DNA of 64,000 nucleotides from Ancylobacter gelatini (GTDB lineage: Bacteria > Pseudomonadota > Alphaproteobacteria > Rhizobiales > Xanthobacteraceae): the NCBI RefSeq assembly GCF_022601675.1, contig NZ_JAKVIL010000014.1:1-64000 (forward strand), read 5' to 3'. Positions 1-8,241 of this stretch are shown here, in pieces. The first letter of the stretch is position 1; each line of letters starts with the position of its first letter. Under the pieces are notes generated by a model, which saw nothing but the letters and a program-made list of their open reading frames with translations, searched no databases and was not told the DNA's origin. The position numbers were made by a program, and so were the translations under genes.

Positions 1-243
1 AGCTATCGTTCGGCGATCTTCTACGCCGACGACGCGCAGAAGGCGGTGGCGGAAGAGACGATCGCCGATGTCGAGGCGTCGGGTCTCTGGCCGGGCAAGG
101 TCGTCACCGAGGTCGCGCCCGTGGGGGATTTCTGGGAAGCCGAGCCCGAGCATCAGGATTATCTGGAGCGGATCCCCAACGGCTACACCTGCCACTTCAT
201 CCGGCCCGGCTGGAAGCTGCCGCGCCGCGTCGACGCCGCCTGA
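1..243 (+). CDS. msrA: Peptide-methionine (S)-S-oxide reductase MsrA, C-terminal part
   Basis: Reduces methionine-S-sulfoxide in oxidised proteins and free methionine, using thioredoxin. Only the last 80 residues lie in the window; the 5' end, with the catalytic GCFW cysteine motif, is upstream. The visible part reads in frame from base 1 and has the family's conserved tail: an SYRSAIFY stretch, [12 protein letters not shown], and [11 protein letters not shown] before the stop. It is followed by a gap of about 160 bases and then convergent accessory genes, so it marks the last host gene before the accessory region. The family assignment is firm. Confidence 0.93.
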   Translation, partial: SYRSAIFYADDAQKAVAEETIADVEASGLWPGKVVTEVAPVGDFWEAEPEHQDYLERIPNGYTCHFIRPGWKLPRRVDAA

Positions 244-405
244 GGCACGAGACTGCGCCGGATTAGGAATAGGGCAGCGCCGGAGGTCCGCAACGGGGCT
301 TCCGGCGTTTGGCTGCGTTTGTCGGGTACCGTCCGCAGGTCCCCGTCAGCAAATCGGGGCGCGCTGCAGTTCGCAAGCGACGGGGCGACCGACTGACTCC
401 TCTTG

Positions 406-1167
406 TTACGTGCGGATCGCACCCGTGGGGCCGAACCGCTCCGTTCGAACGCGACCTGCCACATGGCCCATCTTGATGAGGTGTTCGACAATCGTTTCAA
501 CGAACCTCGTCGGCCCGCATACGTAGACGTCGGGGTTTCCCGCCGGGGTGAATTGCCGGCGGGTCAGCATCACACGGCCGATCCTCCCCCGCTCCCCGGT
601 CCATCCCGAAGGAACATTGCGGGTCAGCGTGTGCGTGAGCGTGAATTGGGCGCCCCGTGCGGCCAGCCGATCGAGTTCGCTGCGATAGATGATCCGGTCG
701 ATGGTCCTCGATGAATAGAGCAGGCGGGCAGGCTGCGTCGCGCCGGCCGCGTCGCGCGAGCGCAGCATCGACATCAGCGGCACGATGCCCGAGCCGCCCG
801 CGATCAGCAGCAAGCCGTAATCATACTCCGCGGACCAGGCGAAATAGCTCCCGATCGGTCCGCAGATCTCGATCCGGTCACCGATGCGCAACTCCTCATG
901 GAGGAAGCCGGAGACCTCTCCGTCAGGCACAGCATCGATGGTCAGTTCGATCTGTGGACTCGTACCGGCGCCGGAGGCGATGGAATAGCTGCGCTGCGCG
1001 ACATAGCCGTCCTCGGCGGTGAGGCGCAGGTCGACATGCTGCCCACCCAGGTGGCCGGGCCAGCCGGGAACATCGAAGCTGATCGTCTTGACTGTCGCCG
1101 TCTCGGCGCGGATCGCGGTCACCGTCGCAACGCGCCATTGGGCGGCCGCCGTGGCTGCGTTGATCAT
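406..1167 (-). CDS. FAD/NAD(P)-binding ferredoxin reductase-like oxidoreductase
   Basis: A 253-residue flavin reductase of the ferredoxin-NADP reductase superfamily. An N-terminal FAD-binding barrel (about residues 10-105) contains the FAD motif RSYSIAS. A C-terminal NAD(P)-binding domain (about 110-245) contains LLIAGGSGIVPLMSML and the terminal VYVCGPTRFVE signature. No 2Fe-2S domain is attached. Its start codon overlaps the stop of the molybdenum oxidoreductase gene by 4 bases (1164-1167), so the two are co-translated. The reductase probably passes electrons from NAD(P)H to, or takes them from, that partner; this pairing is seen in many bacteria, but the substrate is unknown. Confidence 0.85.
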   Translation of the reverse strand: MINAATAAAQWRVATVTAIRAETATVKTISFDVPGWPGHLGGQHVDLRLTAEDGYVAQRSYSIASGAGTSPQIELTIDAVPDGEVSGFLHEELRIGDRIEICGPIGSYFAWSAEYDYGLLLIAGGSGIVPLMSMLRSRDAAGATQPARLLYSSRTIDRIIYRSELDRLAARGAQFTLTHTLTRNVPSGWTGERGRIGRVMLTRRQFTPAGNPDVYVCGPTRFVETIVEHLIKMGHVAGRVRTERFGPTGAIRT

Positions 1168-1781
1168 CGGTCGCCCTCGTAGCGCTGTTCCCGCCAGGGA
1201 TCGCCGCGAAGGTGGTAGCCGTGCGATTCCCAGAAACCCGGGGCGTCGTTCTCACGAAAGGCGAGACGCCGCACCCATTTCGCACTCTTCCAGAAATAGA
1301 GGTGCGGCACGAGAAGGCGGGCTGGGCCCCCATGGGATGGCAGCAACGGCAGATCGTCAAAATGGGTCGCGATCATCGCACGCGCCTCGATCAGATCGGC
1401 GACGAGCAGGTTGGTCGTATATCCCCCATCACAATGCGCCATAAGGAAGCCAGTCGGCGCACTATCCAGTCCGACGGCACGCAAGAGGTCGTCGATGGTG
1501 ACCCCGCGCCAGCGCGTGTCGAACTTCGACCATTTGGTGACGCAGTGGATGTCGCAGGTGATCTCGGTTTGCGGCAACGCCTCGAACTGATCCCAGCTCC
1601 ATTTGCCCAGCAACGAGCCCCCATGTTGAAGCGCAAGGCTCCAGCGATCCAGCCGCGTGTGCTGGGTCGGGCCGGCGGTCAGCACGGGAAATTCCGGCGT
1701 CAGGAACTGGCCCGGCGGCAATCTCAGGCGATCGGCGTCGCCGTCGCGGCGCTTGCCTTTGAAGCCTCTCGTCACAAGCAC
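1164..1781 (-). CDS. Sulfite oxidase-like molybdopterin-dependent oxidoreductase
   Basis: A soluble molybdenum-cofactor enzyme of the sulfite oxidase/YedY superfamily, about 205 residues. The cofactor region is clear: TCDIHCVTKWSKFDTRWRGV holds the cysteine expected to ligate molybdenum, followed by HCDGGYTTNL and LPLLPSHGGPARLLVPHLYFWKS-type sequence. I chose the GTG at 1781 because a very strong purine-rich site (gaggaggagga at about 1787-1797) sits 5 bases upstream; a second GTG at 1775 is possible. A longer frame from an ATG at 1853 has no such site and runs into the hydrolase remnant. No export signal is seen. It is co-translated with the flavin reductase; substrate unknown. Confidence 0.82.
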   Translation of the reverse strand: MLVTRGFKGKRRDGDADRLRLPPGQFLTPEFPVLTAGPTQHTRLDRWSLALQHGGSLLGKWSWDQFEALPQTEITCDIHCVTKWSKFDTRWRGVTIDDLLRAVGLDSAPTGFLMAHCDGGYTTNLLVADLIEARAMIATHFDDLPLLPSHGGPARLLVPHLYFWKSAKWVRRLAFRENDAPGFWESHGYHLRGDPWREQRYEGDR

Positions 1782-1874
1782 GGCGATCCTCCTCCTCGGA
1801 TGATGTGTAAGGCAGCCGATGGCCTTGCGAGCCGCGTGCCCCTGAATCGGCATCTTGCGTGACCGGTCGCCGAC

Positions 1875-2035
1875 ATGGTCAGGGCGTCGCGTCGGCCGGC
1901 TTCCCGGTAAAAGAGGCGGATCCCATCGACCGCCTCATAGTGATAGGTCGTGGGTGTTGTCTCCGGTGCTGCGGCAGCCGACGGCCCTGAGAAAAGAGTG
2001 GCGAACCCGATCGCCGCAAGCTTCAATTTCATCAT
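1875..2035 (-). pseudogene. 5' stump of a secreted alpha/beta hydrolase
   Basis: From an ATG at 2035 the frame encodes a signal peptide (MMKLKLAAIGFATLF...AAAA) and then the N-terminal strand typical of alpha/beta hydrolases, YHYEAVDGIRLFYREAG. The similarity ends abruptly after about 52 residues, just where the family normally continues into the oxyanion HG motif. The downstream sequence is unrelated and leads into the molybdenum oxidoreductase gene. This looks like a deletion that removed most of a hydrolase and brought its promoter-proximal end next to the oxidoreductase. The fragment may still be translated as a short peptide. Confidence 0.6.
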
Positions 2036-2067
2036 GGTCGTTCCCCCGAGCGTCGTGTGTCGTAGCC

Positions 2068-2598
2068 TTACTTGGGCAATCTCGCCCTTGAGGCGAGCAG
2101 GAGAGTGACCGACGCCGCGAGCAGGACGAGGTCCTTCAGAAGAAATTGTCCGGTTCCAGCCGAAATGGCGGGGAAGCCGCCGAGGGATGGCTCGAACACA
2201 CCCGGCGTGCTGATGAAGAAGGTCAGCGTGATGAGGTAGGTCGCGGTCGACATGGCGGCGCCGAGGGCAGAGAACTGCGGAACGAATGCACCGGCGGCCA
2301 GGGCGGCGGCGGTCGACAGTTCCAACACCCCGATTGCCCGGGATGCGCCTTCAATCCCGAACAACGTATGCATCCAGCTCATGACCGGGCTGTTCGCGAT
2401 CAGCGGCGCGATCCCCTGCGCTTCGTAGCCGGTAAACTTCATGCAGCCAAACCAAACGAATATTACCACCAGCGACCACCGTAACGGGGCCAGGATGGAC
2501 ATGGAGCCGAAATTTCGTTCGGCCACGATGGTGCCCTGTGACCCCTCGGGGGAGGTATCGAGCGTGTGGGCCTGAGACATTTTCACTGTCATCTCCAT
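2068..2598 (-). CDS. DUF417 (RclC/YkgB-like) inner-membrane protein
   Basis: A 176-residue integral membrane protein with about four hydrophobic helices. Family marks are FGCMKFTGYEAQGIAPLIANSP near residue 50, a FGIEGASRAIGVLELS stretch, and a TFFISTPGVFEPSLGG loop before the last helices. RclC of Escherichia coli belongs to this family and helps protect against reactive chlorine species, but its biochemical role is unknown. The gene precedes the hydrolase stump and the Moco oxidoreductase/flavin reductase pair on the same strand, so all may share one transcript. ATG codons at 2598, 2592 and 2580 are possible starts; the one at 2580 (MSQAH) gives the more usual length. Confidence 0.78.
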   Translation of the reverse strand: MEMTVKMSQAHTLDTSPEGSQGTIVAERNFGSMSILAPLRWSLVVIFVWFGCMKFTGYEAQGIAPLIANSPVMSWMHTLFGIEGASRAIGVLELSTAAALAAGAFVPQFSALGAAMSTATYLITLTFFISTPGVFEPSLGGFPAISAGTGQFLLKDLVLLAASVTLLLASRARLPK

Positions 2599-3285
2599 TG
2601 CCTGTGGTGGGTTTGGCGGTTCCCGCCATGTGTTGGGTGATCTGGCGCCCGCTATCGCAGCGTGGTTGTGGGCGATGGAAGTGGCGTGAAGGGCGACGCC
2701 GCAGCTTGCCGCCGCCCTGTTCTATTGACCGTGGGTGCACTAGCGGCGATCGAACCGAGGGCGCGCGGCACCCTTGATACGGTTTATTCGCGGGGAGACT
2801 CCCCCGCGGGTTGTAGGATGCCTGCCGTTACCCCGGCCGTGTCGATACCTTAGACGCGCACGGCGCGACTCGGGCCGAACCTAATCCAGCCACCGCCGGG
2901 CCGGGTGTCGCCGCGTTGAGGCGCTGTCATCGCTCATCACGCGGACCCCGGCCATGGCGGTCGGCGTCTGCGAGATGAGGTGTCCACGGACTGGCGAGCG
3001 GGGGCGCAGTGAAGAAGGTTGGCCGGGAGTTCTGTGAGATCGGACAAGATGCGATGTGTTGCGGCTTCGTACACAGACTGTCATCCAGATGCTCCTGAGA
3101 CCTCGCCGAAAATCTCTTCACTGCATCTGGATATCAACCGGATAACGTCGAAAATACTCCGACACGGCATTTTAACGCCGCGCAGATCTACCGCAGAGCC
3201 GTTTCCTGGCGTTCGTCTCTCTCATCGTGTGCCAAATCCATGGTTCTTCCATTGTCCCGGCCGGGTCTGCGCGATGGGCCGGTAT
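2599..3285. other. Gene-poor stretch upstream of the DUF417 gene
   Basis: I see no supported gene in these 690 bases; the open frames are short and have no recognisable motif. The stretch contains one inverted repeat of 7 bases per arm (2789-2795 with 2802-2808), GC-rich and without a following T-run, so it is not a clear terminator. The promoter of the DUF417-oxidoreductase operon must lie toward the low-coordinate end. Confidence 0.5.
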
Positions 3286-3873
3286 CTAATGATCGAGACG
3301 CGGGTAGAACTGCGTCCAGACATCATCCTTCTTGGCGCTGGCCATATGGCAATAGGCGCACTCGCCGATGGGACGAGCTTTCGCGGTCGGCGCTTTGGGT
3401 TCATGGTGATTAAAATTGAAGTAGCCCCAGCCGCCAGTCTCGGCGAAACGCTTACTGTCTTTGACCGTGACATCCGCACCATTCAGGGCACCCGGAAAGT
3501 AGCCCCGACCCGAAGGCTCGGTTCGTGAGCCATCCGGATTCTCCGCCGGCAGCGCGAGCTGCAGCTCCTTGAAGAAGGTCGTGCCCTCGGGGAATACATT
3601 CGTCTTCTGATACGTTTCGTATGAAACAGGATCCATGTAGACATTGTGGTATTCGGGAAAATTTGCTTCGCCATCGTTAAGTGCATTTGGTGTGAGCGGC
3701 GAGCCAACGAATACCCATTTCTCGAAATTCTTTGGCAAAACCAACTCACCTGATGCGGTGTATTCGGGCTTGTACTGTGTCCTGACATCAGTGTTTGCCG
3801 TCTGGGCGATTACGCCGGTCGTTATTGCTGACACTGCCGCAACAATCGCTGCAATCGTCACTGAATATTTCAT
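3286..3873 (-). CDS. Cytochrome P460 family protein
   Basis: A 195-residue periplasmic c-type haem protein. It starts with a signal peptide (MKYSVTIAAIVAAVSAIT, cleavage near AQT). The core follows the P460 pattern: VLPKNFEKWVFVGSPLTP, an HNVYMDP motif, FPEGTTFFKEL, and a WGYFNF segment. It ends with a single haem-attachment site CAYCH about 20 residues from the C terminus. Cytochromes P460 oxidise hydroxylamine and may act on nitric oxide, with a haem cross-linked to a protein side chain; I cannot assign the substrate here. The gene stands alone, with about 690 bases separating it from the DUF417 gene. Confidence 0.85.
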   Translation of the reverse strand: MKYSVTIAAIVAAVSAITTGVIAQTANTDVRTQYKPEYTASGELVLPKNFEKWVFVGSPLTPNALNDGEANFPEYHNVYMDPVSYETYQKTNVFPEGTTFFKELQLALPAENPDGSRTEPSGRGYFPGALNGADVTVKDSKRFAETGGWGYFNFNHHEPKAPTAKARPIGECAYCHMASAKKDDVWTQFYPRLDH

Positions 3874-4868
3874 TTTGGTCCCCCAACGCTGGCAATCGCT
3901 GGGACCTTAGGCGAGAGGGCGGTTCAAGGAGTCCGAAAGAAAACGCCGATCGTCCAAATCGTGCTGCCCCCGTGATCGCTGGCGACCGCCTGTTTCCTTG
4001 GAAGTTTAGTCCCGGCATCTCGCGAAGCAGGTTGAGTGTCAGGCGGCAGGGCTCAATGGCCGTATCGCTCGCCGATCAACTCGTCAGGCGTGCTATCGTT
4101 TCGGTGCTGAAGGAGCACGAGGCGCGGATCAGGACCGCCGAGGTGAGCCGCAAGCGCGGGGTCGTGCGCCTCCCGGAACGGCGCGGGCCTCCCGGCGAAA
4201 AGCGGATTCCGCGTGCAGCACTGTTGGCGATGCTGAAGCGCGTGGCCGACGACCACGGCTGATCTGCCGCGCATGGTGAGACCATCCGGGACAGGGGCAC
4301 CGGGGGCACGTGAGTGCGGGCAGGCGGATTTACACAATGAGCTGAGAGCGCGCGTTGGTAGCTGGCCGCCCCTGCGACTCGCCCGTTTGCGCCGGATGGC
4401 CGACGCCACGCGCCACCGTGGCAAAGCGGGTCCGAACTGCGCCGGTAGCTTGCCGGGGACGGCGGAGATCGCAGATGGCTGCCGAGGGCGAGCGCAGCGA
4501 GGTCAATGCCGAAAAAGTCGATACGGTCCATCAGTACGCCGATCTCGCCTTTGGCGCGGGCGTCATACTCGCAGCGCCCGAGTGCCGTCCAACGAGAACC
4601 GGATCGACCTGGATAGAGCCAGGATGGATCGCACCACCGGTGTTTTGCTCAATCTTGATGCTGGGTAGCCTGCTGGATCAATGATCGAAATATTGGCAGC
4701 GTCGAAGAAGGACGCCATCGACGATGGCGCGCTTCGGGAGGACGCTCTGGTCAATGATGACCGACAACGCAGCCCTGATCTCCGAGTTGGGATAAGGCTT
4801 GGAAACCAACACTAAAGCGATGCGATGGCTGAGCATCCCTTGCGCCGTTCAGCCATCGCATCGTCCAT
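3874..4868. other. Gene-poor stretch between P460 and the MFS gene
   Basis: About 1 kb without a confident gene. Two short forward frames could be small proteins or decayed remnants. The frame at 4056-4262 (68 residues, starting MAVSLADQLVRRAIVSVLKE) is basic and predicted helical. The frame at 4494-4684 (63 residues) has no recognisable motif. Neither has a convincing ribosome site. Base composition is less regular than in neighbouring genes, suggesting old rearranged sequence. Confidence 0.4.
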
Positions 4869-6083
4869 CTAGTGCAGCGCGGTTGCGCGACCGCTGCCCG
4901 GTAGAGTGCGCACGCCCAGCAGGACGATCAGCGCAGCGACCACCAGAAGCAGGCAGGCGGCGGCAAAGGTGCCGGTCACGCCATCGACCGCAAGTATCGC
5001 GCCCCCACCAGCCGCTCCTACCGAGATCGCCAACTGAACGGACGCAACGAGCAGGCCGCCGGCGGTCTCGGTCTGATCCGGCACGGCGCGGGTGAGCCAG
5101 GTTGACCATGCGACCGGAATGCCGCCAAAGGCAAAGCCCCAGAGGGCGAACAGCAGGGTGTGTACCATTGGATCCGCCGGAAGGGTGACGAGGGCGATCC
5201 CCAGCGTGGCCATCAGCAGCGGCATGCCGAGCAGGGCCGCTTTCAGGCTACGCTCGATCAGCGGGCCGGCCGCCAGCGTGCCGACAAAGTTCGCCAGTCC
5301 AAAGCCGAGCAGAATGCCGGAGAGCGCGTTGATGCCGATGCCGGTAACCGTCTCGAGGAACGGCCGGATATAGGTGAAGACCGCGAAATGACCAGCGAAA
5401 GCCAGCATGGCCGCCGACATGCCTAATGCGACGCCCGGCCGGCGCAGAACGTCGACCAGCGTGCGCAGCCGCGCCGTGCCGATAGGCGCCATACGGGGCA
5501 AGGTCACGATCTGGACGATGATCGTTACGACGCCCATGGCCGCAGCCAGCAGGAACACGGCGCGCCAACCAACGAGATGGCCGAGATAGCTTCCGACCGG
5601 AGCGGCGAAGATCGTCGCCGCCGAAACGCCGCTGAACAGGATCGACAGCGCACGCGGTATCATCGCCTCAGGTACGAGCCGCATGGTCAGCGCCGCCGAC
5701 ATCGCCCAGAACCCGCCGAGCGCCAGCCCCAGCAGCACGCGGCCGAGGATGAGCAGAGGCAGGTTCGGCGCGAACGCCACGATAAGGTTCGAGATCACCA
5801 GCATGATTGAGAAGGCAACCATGAGGTTGCGCCGATCGATGCGCTGGGTCACCGCCGAGACCAGCAGGCTGGCAGCCATCGCCACCAGAGCCGTTGCCGT
5901 CACGGCCTGACCTGCAGCGCTTTCGGTAATGCCGAGATCAGCTGCCATCGGGGTTAGCAGGCTGGCGGGAAGAAACTCCGCCGTTACCAGGCCGAAAACC
6001 CCCAGCGTCATCGAGCCGACGGCCGCCCATGCCGGGGAAATGGCGGGCGCTTGTGTCGCGTCCACCGCAAGCGTGTCACTCAT
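4869..6083 (-). CDS. MFS transporter, DHA1 drug/sugar efflux type
   Basis: A 404-residue proton-driven exporter with the twelve hydrophobic helices of the major facilitator superfamily. The loop between helices 2 and 3 holds the basic motif QRIDRRNLMV, and helix 5 carries an APVGSYLGHLVGWR stretch of the antiporter type seen in AraJ/YdhP-like exporters. I place the start at ATG 6083 (MSDTLAV), preceded by a GGAAAGG-type site; an ATG 12 codons upstream is less likely. It is divergent from the AraC-type regulator at 6166 with an 82-base gap, the usual arrangement for a regulator controlling its own efflux pump. Substrate unknown. Confidence 0.88.
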   Translation of the reverse strand: MSDTLAVDATQAPAISPAWAAVGSMTLGVFGLVTAEFLPASLLTPMAADLGITESAAGQAVTATALVAMAASLLVSAVTQRIDRRNLMVAFSIMLVISNLIVAFAPNLPLLILGRVLLGLALGGFWAMSAALTMRLVPEAMIPRALSILFSGVSAATIFAAPVGSYLGHLVGWRAVFLLAAAMGVVTIIVQIVTLPRMAPIGTARLRTLVDVLRRPGVALGMSAAMLAFAGHFAVFTYIRPFLETVTGIGINALSGILLGFGLANFVGTLAAGPLIERSLKAALLGMPLLMATLGIALVTLPADPMVHTLLFALWGFAFGGIPVAWSTWLTRAVPDQTETAGGLLVASVQLAISVGAAGGGAILAVDGVTGTFAAACLLLVVAALIVLLGVRTLPGSGRATALH

Positions 6084-6165
6084 ACGTCTGCCTTTCCAGA
6101 GAAGGATGTTGCATTGCAACAGGCTAAGCTGGTTTGGTAAGACGAACTATGCCAGAATATCCGCC

Positions 6166-7182
6166 ATGTTTGATCATTCGTCCGAAGCTGCGGTCTCCGC
6201 GGAGCTATCCACCTACCCCGACGTCGTGAGCGAACTGCTCGGTGGGATGCGGTTTGTCGGGCTGAAATATCGCCGCATTCAGATATCCCCGCCCTTCGGC
6301 GTGCATTTCGGTAATGAGGCGGGACGTGCGCAGTTTCATTTCATTGCGCGCGGCACGGTTTATCTACGGAGAGCCGAGGGCGACGTCGAAAAGCTGGAGG
6401 CCGGATCAGCGGTGTTGCTGCCGCATGGTGGGGCGCACGACCTGCTCTCAGCGCCGGACCTGCCATGCCGCACGGTATCCGCCTTTGCTGAGGCTCCGCT
6501 CTGCGGCACCGTCGCCGCGATCAATGCCTGCGATGCCGATCTCTGCCGCAGCACCGATGTCGTGATCTTCAGCGGCTGCATGGAACTGGAACTCGGTGGC
6601 ATGAAACCATTGGTCGCCTTGATGCCATCGGTGATGTCGGTCGGCACGTTGCTGGATCGCTATCCCGAATTGCTGCCGATGCTGGAGGCTATGGAGCGGG
6701 AAACCCGCGGCGACCGTGCAGGCTTCGCCGGCATCCTCGCCCGCCTTGCCGAGGTGGTGTCGGTCTTCATCGTCAGGGCATGGGTCGAATGCGGCTGTGG
6801 CACCGCCGCCGGATGGGTGGCCGCGCTGCGCGATCCCCGGCTTGCGCGCGTGATTGTCGCCGTGCACCGCGATCCCGGCCGCGAATGGACGGTGGCTGAA
6901 CTTGCCTCGGTCATGGGTAGTTCCCGCTCCGTGTTCGCCGCACGTTTTCTCGACGTGACGGGGATGACGCCGCTGCGCTATCTCACCGAACTGCGGATGC
7001 GTCTTGCGGCACAATGGATCACACGGGACAAGATTCCCATCGAAACGGCCGCCGACCGGCTCGGCTATGGCTCGCACGCTGCGTTCAGCCGCGCCTTCAA
7101 GCGGACGATGGGGTATGCGCCGGGGGCTCTGCGGTCGATGCAGCTTGCTCCTAGAATGGTCGAGCAGCGCGAGGGGAAATAG
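6166..7182 (+). CDS. AraC-family regulator with cupin-type sensor domain
   Basis: A 338-residue transcription factor. Residues about 10-190 form the cupin ligand-binding region found in AraC regulators linked to efflux pumps (GVHFGNEAGRAQFHFIARG, then a LLPHGGAHDL strand). Residues about 240-330 hold two helix-turn-helix motifs (WTVAELASVMGSSRSVFAAR and IETAADRLGYGSHAAFSRAF). The true start is ATG 6166 (MFDHSSEA); the longer open frame upstream overlaps the divergent MFS gene and is not coding. By position it most likely controls the MFS gene in answer to a small toxic or aromatic compound, which I cannot name. Confidence 0.88.
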   Translation: MFDHSSEAAVSAELSTYPDVVSELLGGMRFVGLKYRRIQISPPFGVHFGNEAGRAQFHFIARGTVYLRRAEGDVEKLEAGSAVLLPHGGAHDLLSAPDLPCRTVSAFAEAPLCGTVAAINACDADLCRSTDVVIFSGCMELELGGMKPLVALMPSVMSVGTLLDRYPELLPMLEAMERETRGDRAGFAGILARLAEVVSVFIVRAWVECGCGTAAGWVAALRDPRLARVIVAVHRDPGREWTVAELASVMGSSRSVFAARFLDVTGMTPLRYLTELRMRLAAQWITRDKIPIETAADRLGYGSHAAFSRAFKRTMGYAPGALRSMQLAPRMVEQREGK

Positions 7183-7534
7183 CATCATGTTCTTGCGAAA
7201 AGAGCCGCTCGGAGAACAAAAATACAATCAATTCAAATAGGCTGTCGCCCCCGCCGCCGAAGCTAATCACGCGCCAGAGGCGAACGTTCGCCAGGACGAC
7301 GACGAATGGCTGGTCTAGGGCCGGAGCGGACCGGCCGCTGTTGGGGACTTCAAAGGAGAAGCGGACATATCGCCGATGAATGTCCGAGGCGGAGACTGAC
7401 CCAAAGCGAACGTCAGACTTTGTGAGGAGGCGTCTTAGAATCAACTTTTCGCAAGGAGAGCGCCGGAGTCTCACGATCGCAGGACAGGCGGGATTTTTTG
7501 ACCCTAGAGTAGTTCTAATTCTTTGTAGTTGCGC
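7183..7534. other. Intergenic region before the fecI-like gene
   Basis: No supported gene. It contains a perfect 14-base palindrome, ggcgaacgttcgcc, at 7279-7292, and an AT-rich stretch at about 7490-7530 that should carry the promoter of the sigma-factor gene. I could not identify a clear iron-regulator box. Confidence 0.45.
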
Positions 7535-8113
7535 ATGAATTCGCTTCTGCTAGTGAACGTCGAGAGCGTTCAGCGGAAGGCCCGGAGGGGTAGCGAATTG
7601 AGTGCGACCGTCGCCGCCATCTTCCTGAACAATCGCAGATCGCTGATCTGGAGCGTGATGCGTATCGTGCGCGATGCGCAGACGGCGGAAGATGTCGCGC
7701 AGGAGACCTATGTCCGTGCGGTCCGCGCGGCGGAAACCGCCCCGATCGAGCACGTCGAAGCATTTCTACACCAGACCGCCCGCAATCTCGCGATCAACCA
7801 CAAGCGGCGCCATGACATGCGCGGCAGGATCGAGCGCAGCGATCTCCCGGATACCGACGTCGAGAACATTGCGTCGTCCGCTCCCTCTCAGGAAGCCGCT
7901 CTCATCCAGCGCCAGCGGCTCCGCTGCCTCCACGCCGCAATCGCCAAGCTTCCGGAGCGGGCCCGGACCGTCTGGCTTCTGAGCCGAATCGAGAAATGGC
8001 CGTACCCCAGGATTGCCGAACATCTCGGCGTCTCGCCCAATACGGTCTTCAACGATCTCAAGCTCGCCCATGCCCATTGCGTTGAGGCACTGGCGAAGGT
8101 CGACCGCTGCTGA
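7535..8113 (+). CDS. ECF sigma factor, FecI type
   Basis: A 192-residue iron-starvation sigma factor. Region 2 (about residues 30-95) has the AEDVAQETYVRAVRA signature and the LHQTARNLAINHKRR segment that binds the -10 element. Region 4 (about 130-185) has LPERARTVWLLSRIEKWPYP followed by the helix-turn-helix IAEHLGVSPNTVFNDLKLA. It is directly followed by fecR- and fecA-type genes, so it should be activated by a signal from the loaded receptor through FecR and should transcribe the receptor operon. I chose ATG 7535; a TTG at 7529 is also in frame. Confidence 0.88.
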   Translation: MNSLLLVNVESVQRKARRGSELSATVAAIFLNNRRSLIWSVMRIVRDAQTAEDVAQETYVRAVRAAETAPIEHVEAFLHQTARNLAINHKRRHDMRGRIERSDLPDTDVENIASSAPSQEAALIQRQRLRCLHAAIAKLPERARTVWLLSRIEKWPYPRIAEHLGVSPNTVFNDLKLAHAHCVEALAKVDRC

Positions 8114-8114
8114 G

Positions 8115-8125
8115 TTTCCCTCGCC
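8115..8125 (+). promoter_or_regulatory. Shared motif copy 1, upstream of fecR
   Basis: The 11 bases tttccctcgcc occur here, just after the sigma-factor stop, and again at 9281-9291 before the TonB receptor gene. In both places the motif follows tgag and is followed 5 bases later by GT-N-A-NN-TCT. The spacing and location fit a promoter element read by the neighbouring ECF sigma factor. This is inferred from the repeat alone. Confidence 0.4.
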
Positions 8126-8241
8126 GCTCGTGATATCTCGGGAGTGCCCCTCCAAGCAGAGATCTTTGTGAGATTCCAGCTTTCCGATCGTCTTAGGTAT
8201 AAGGCCGTTCAAGCCACGGCTTGTTAGAGGATTCAGCCCGA

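Noticed and set aside
1164-1853. Longer form of the Moco oxidoreductase from ATG 1853
   Set aside because: The extra residues come from sequence following the hydrolase remnant, and the strong ribosome site supports GTG 1781.
2789-2808. GC-rich hairpin as a terminator
   Set aside because: No T-run on either strand and no gene ending next to it.
3019-3528. A 169-codon plus-strand frame
   Set aside because: It overlaps the cytochrome P460 gene on the other strand and has no motif or ribosome site.
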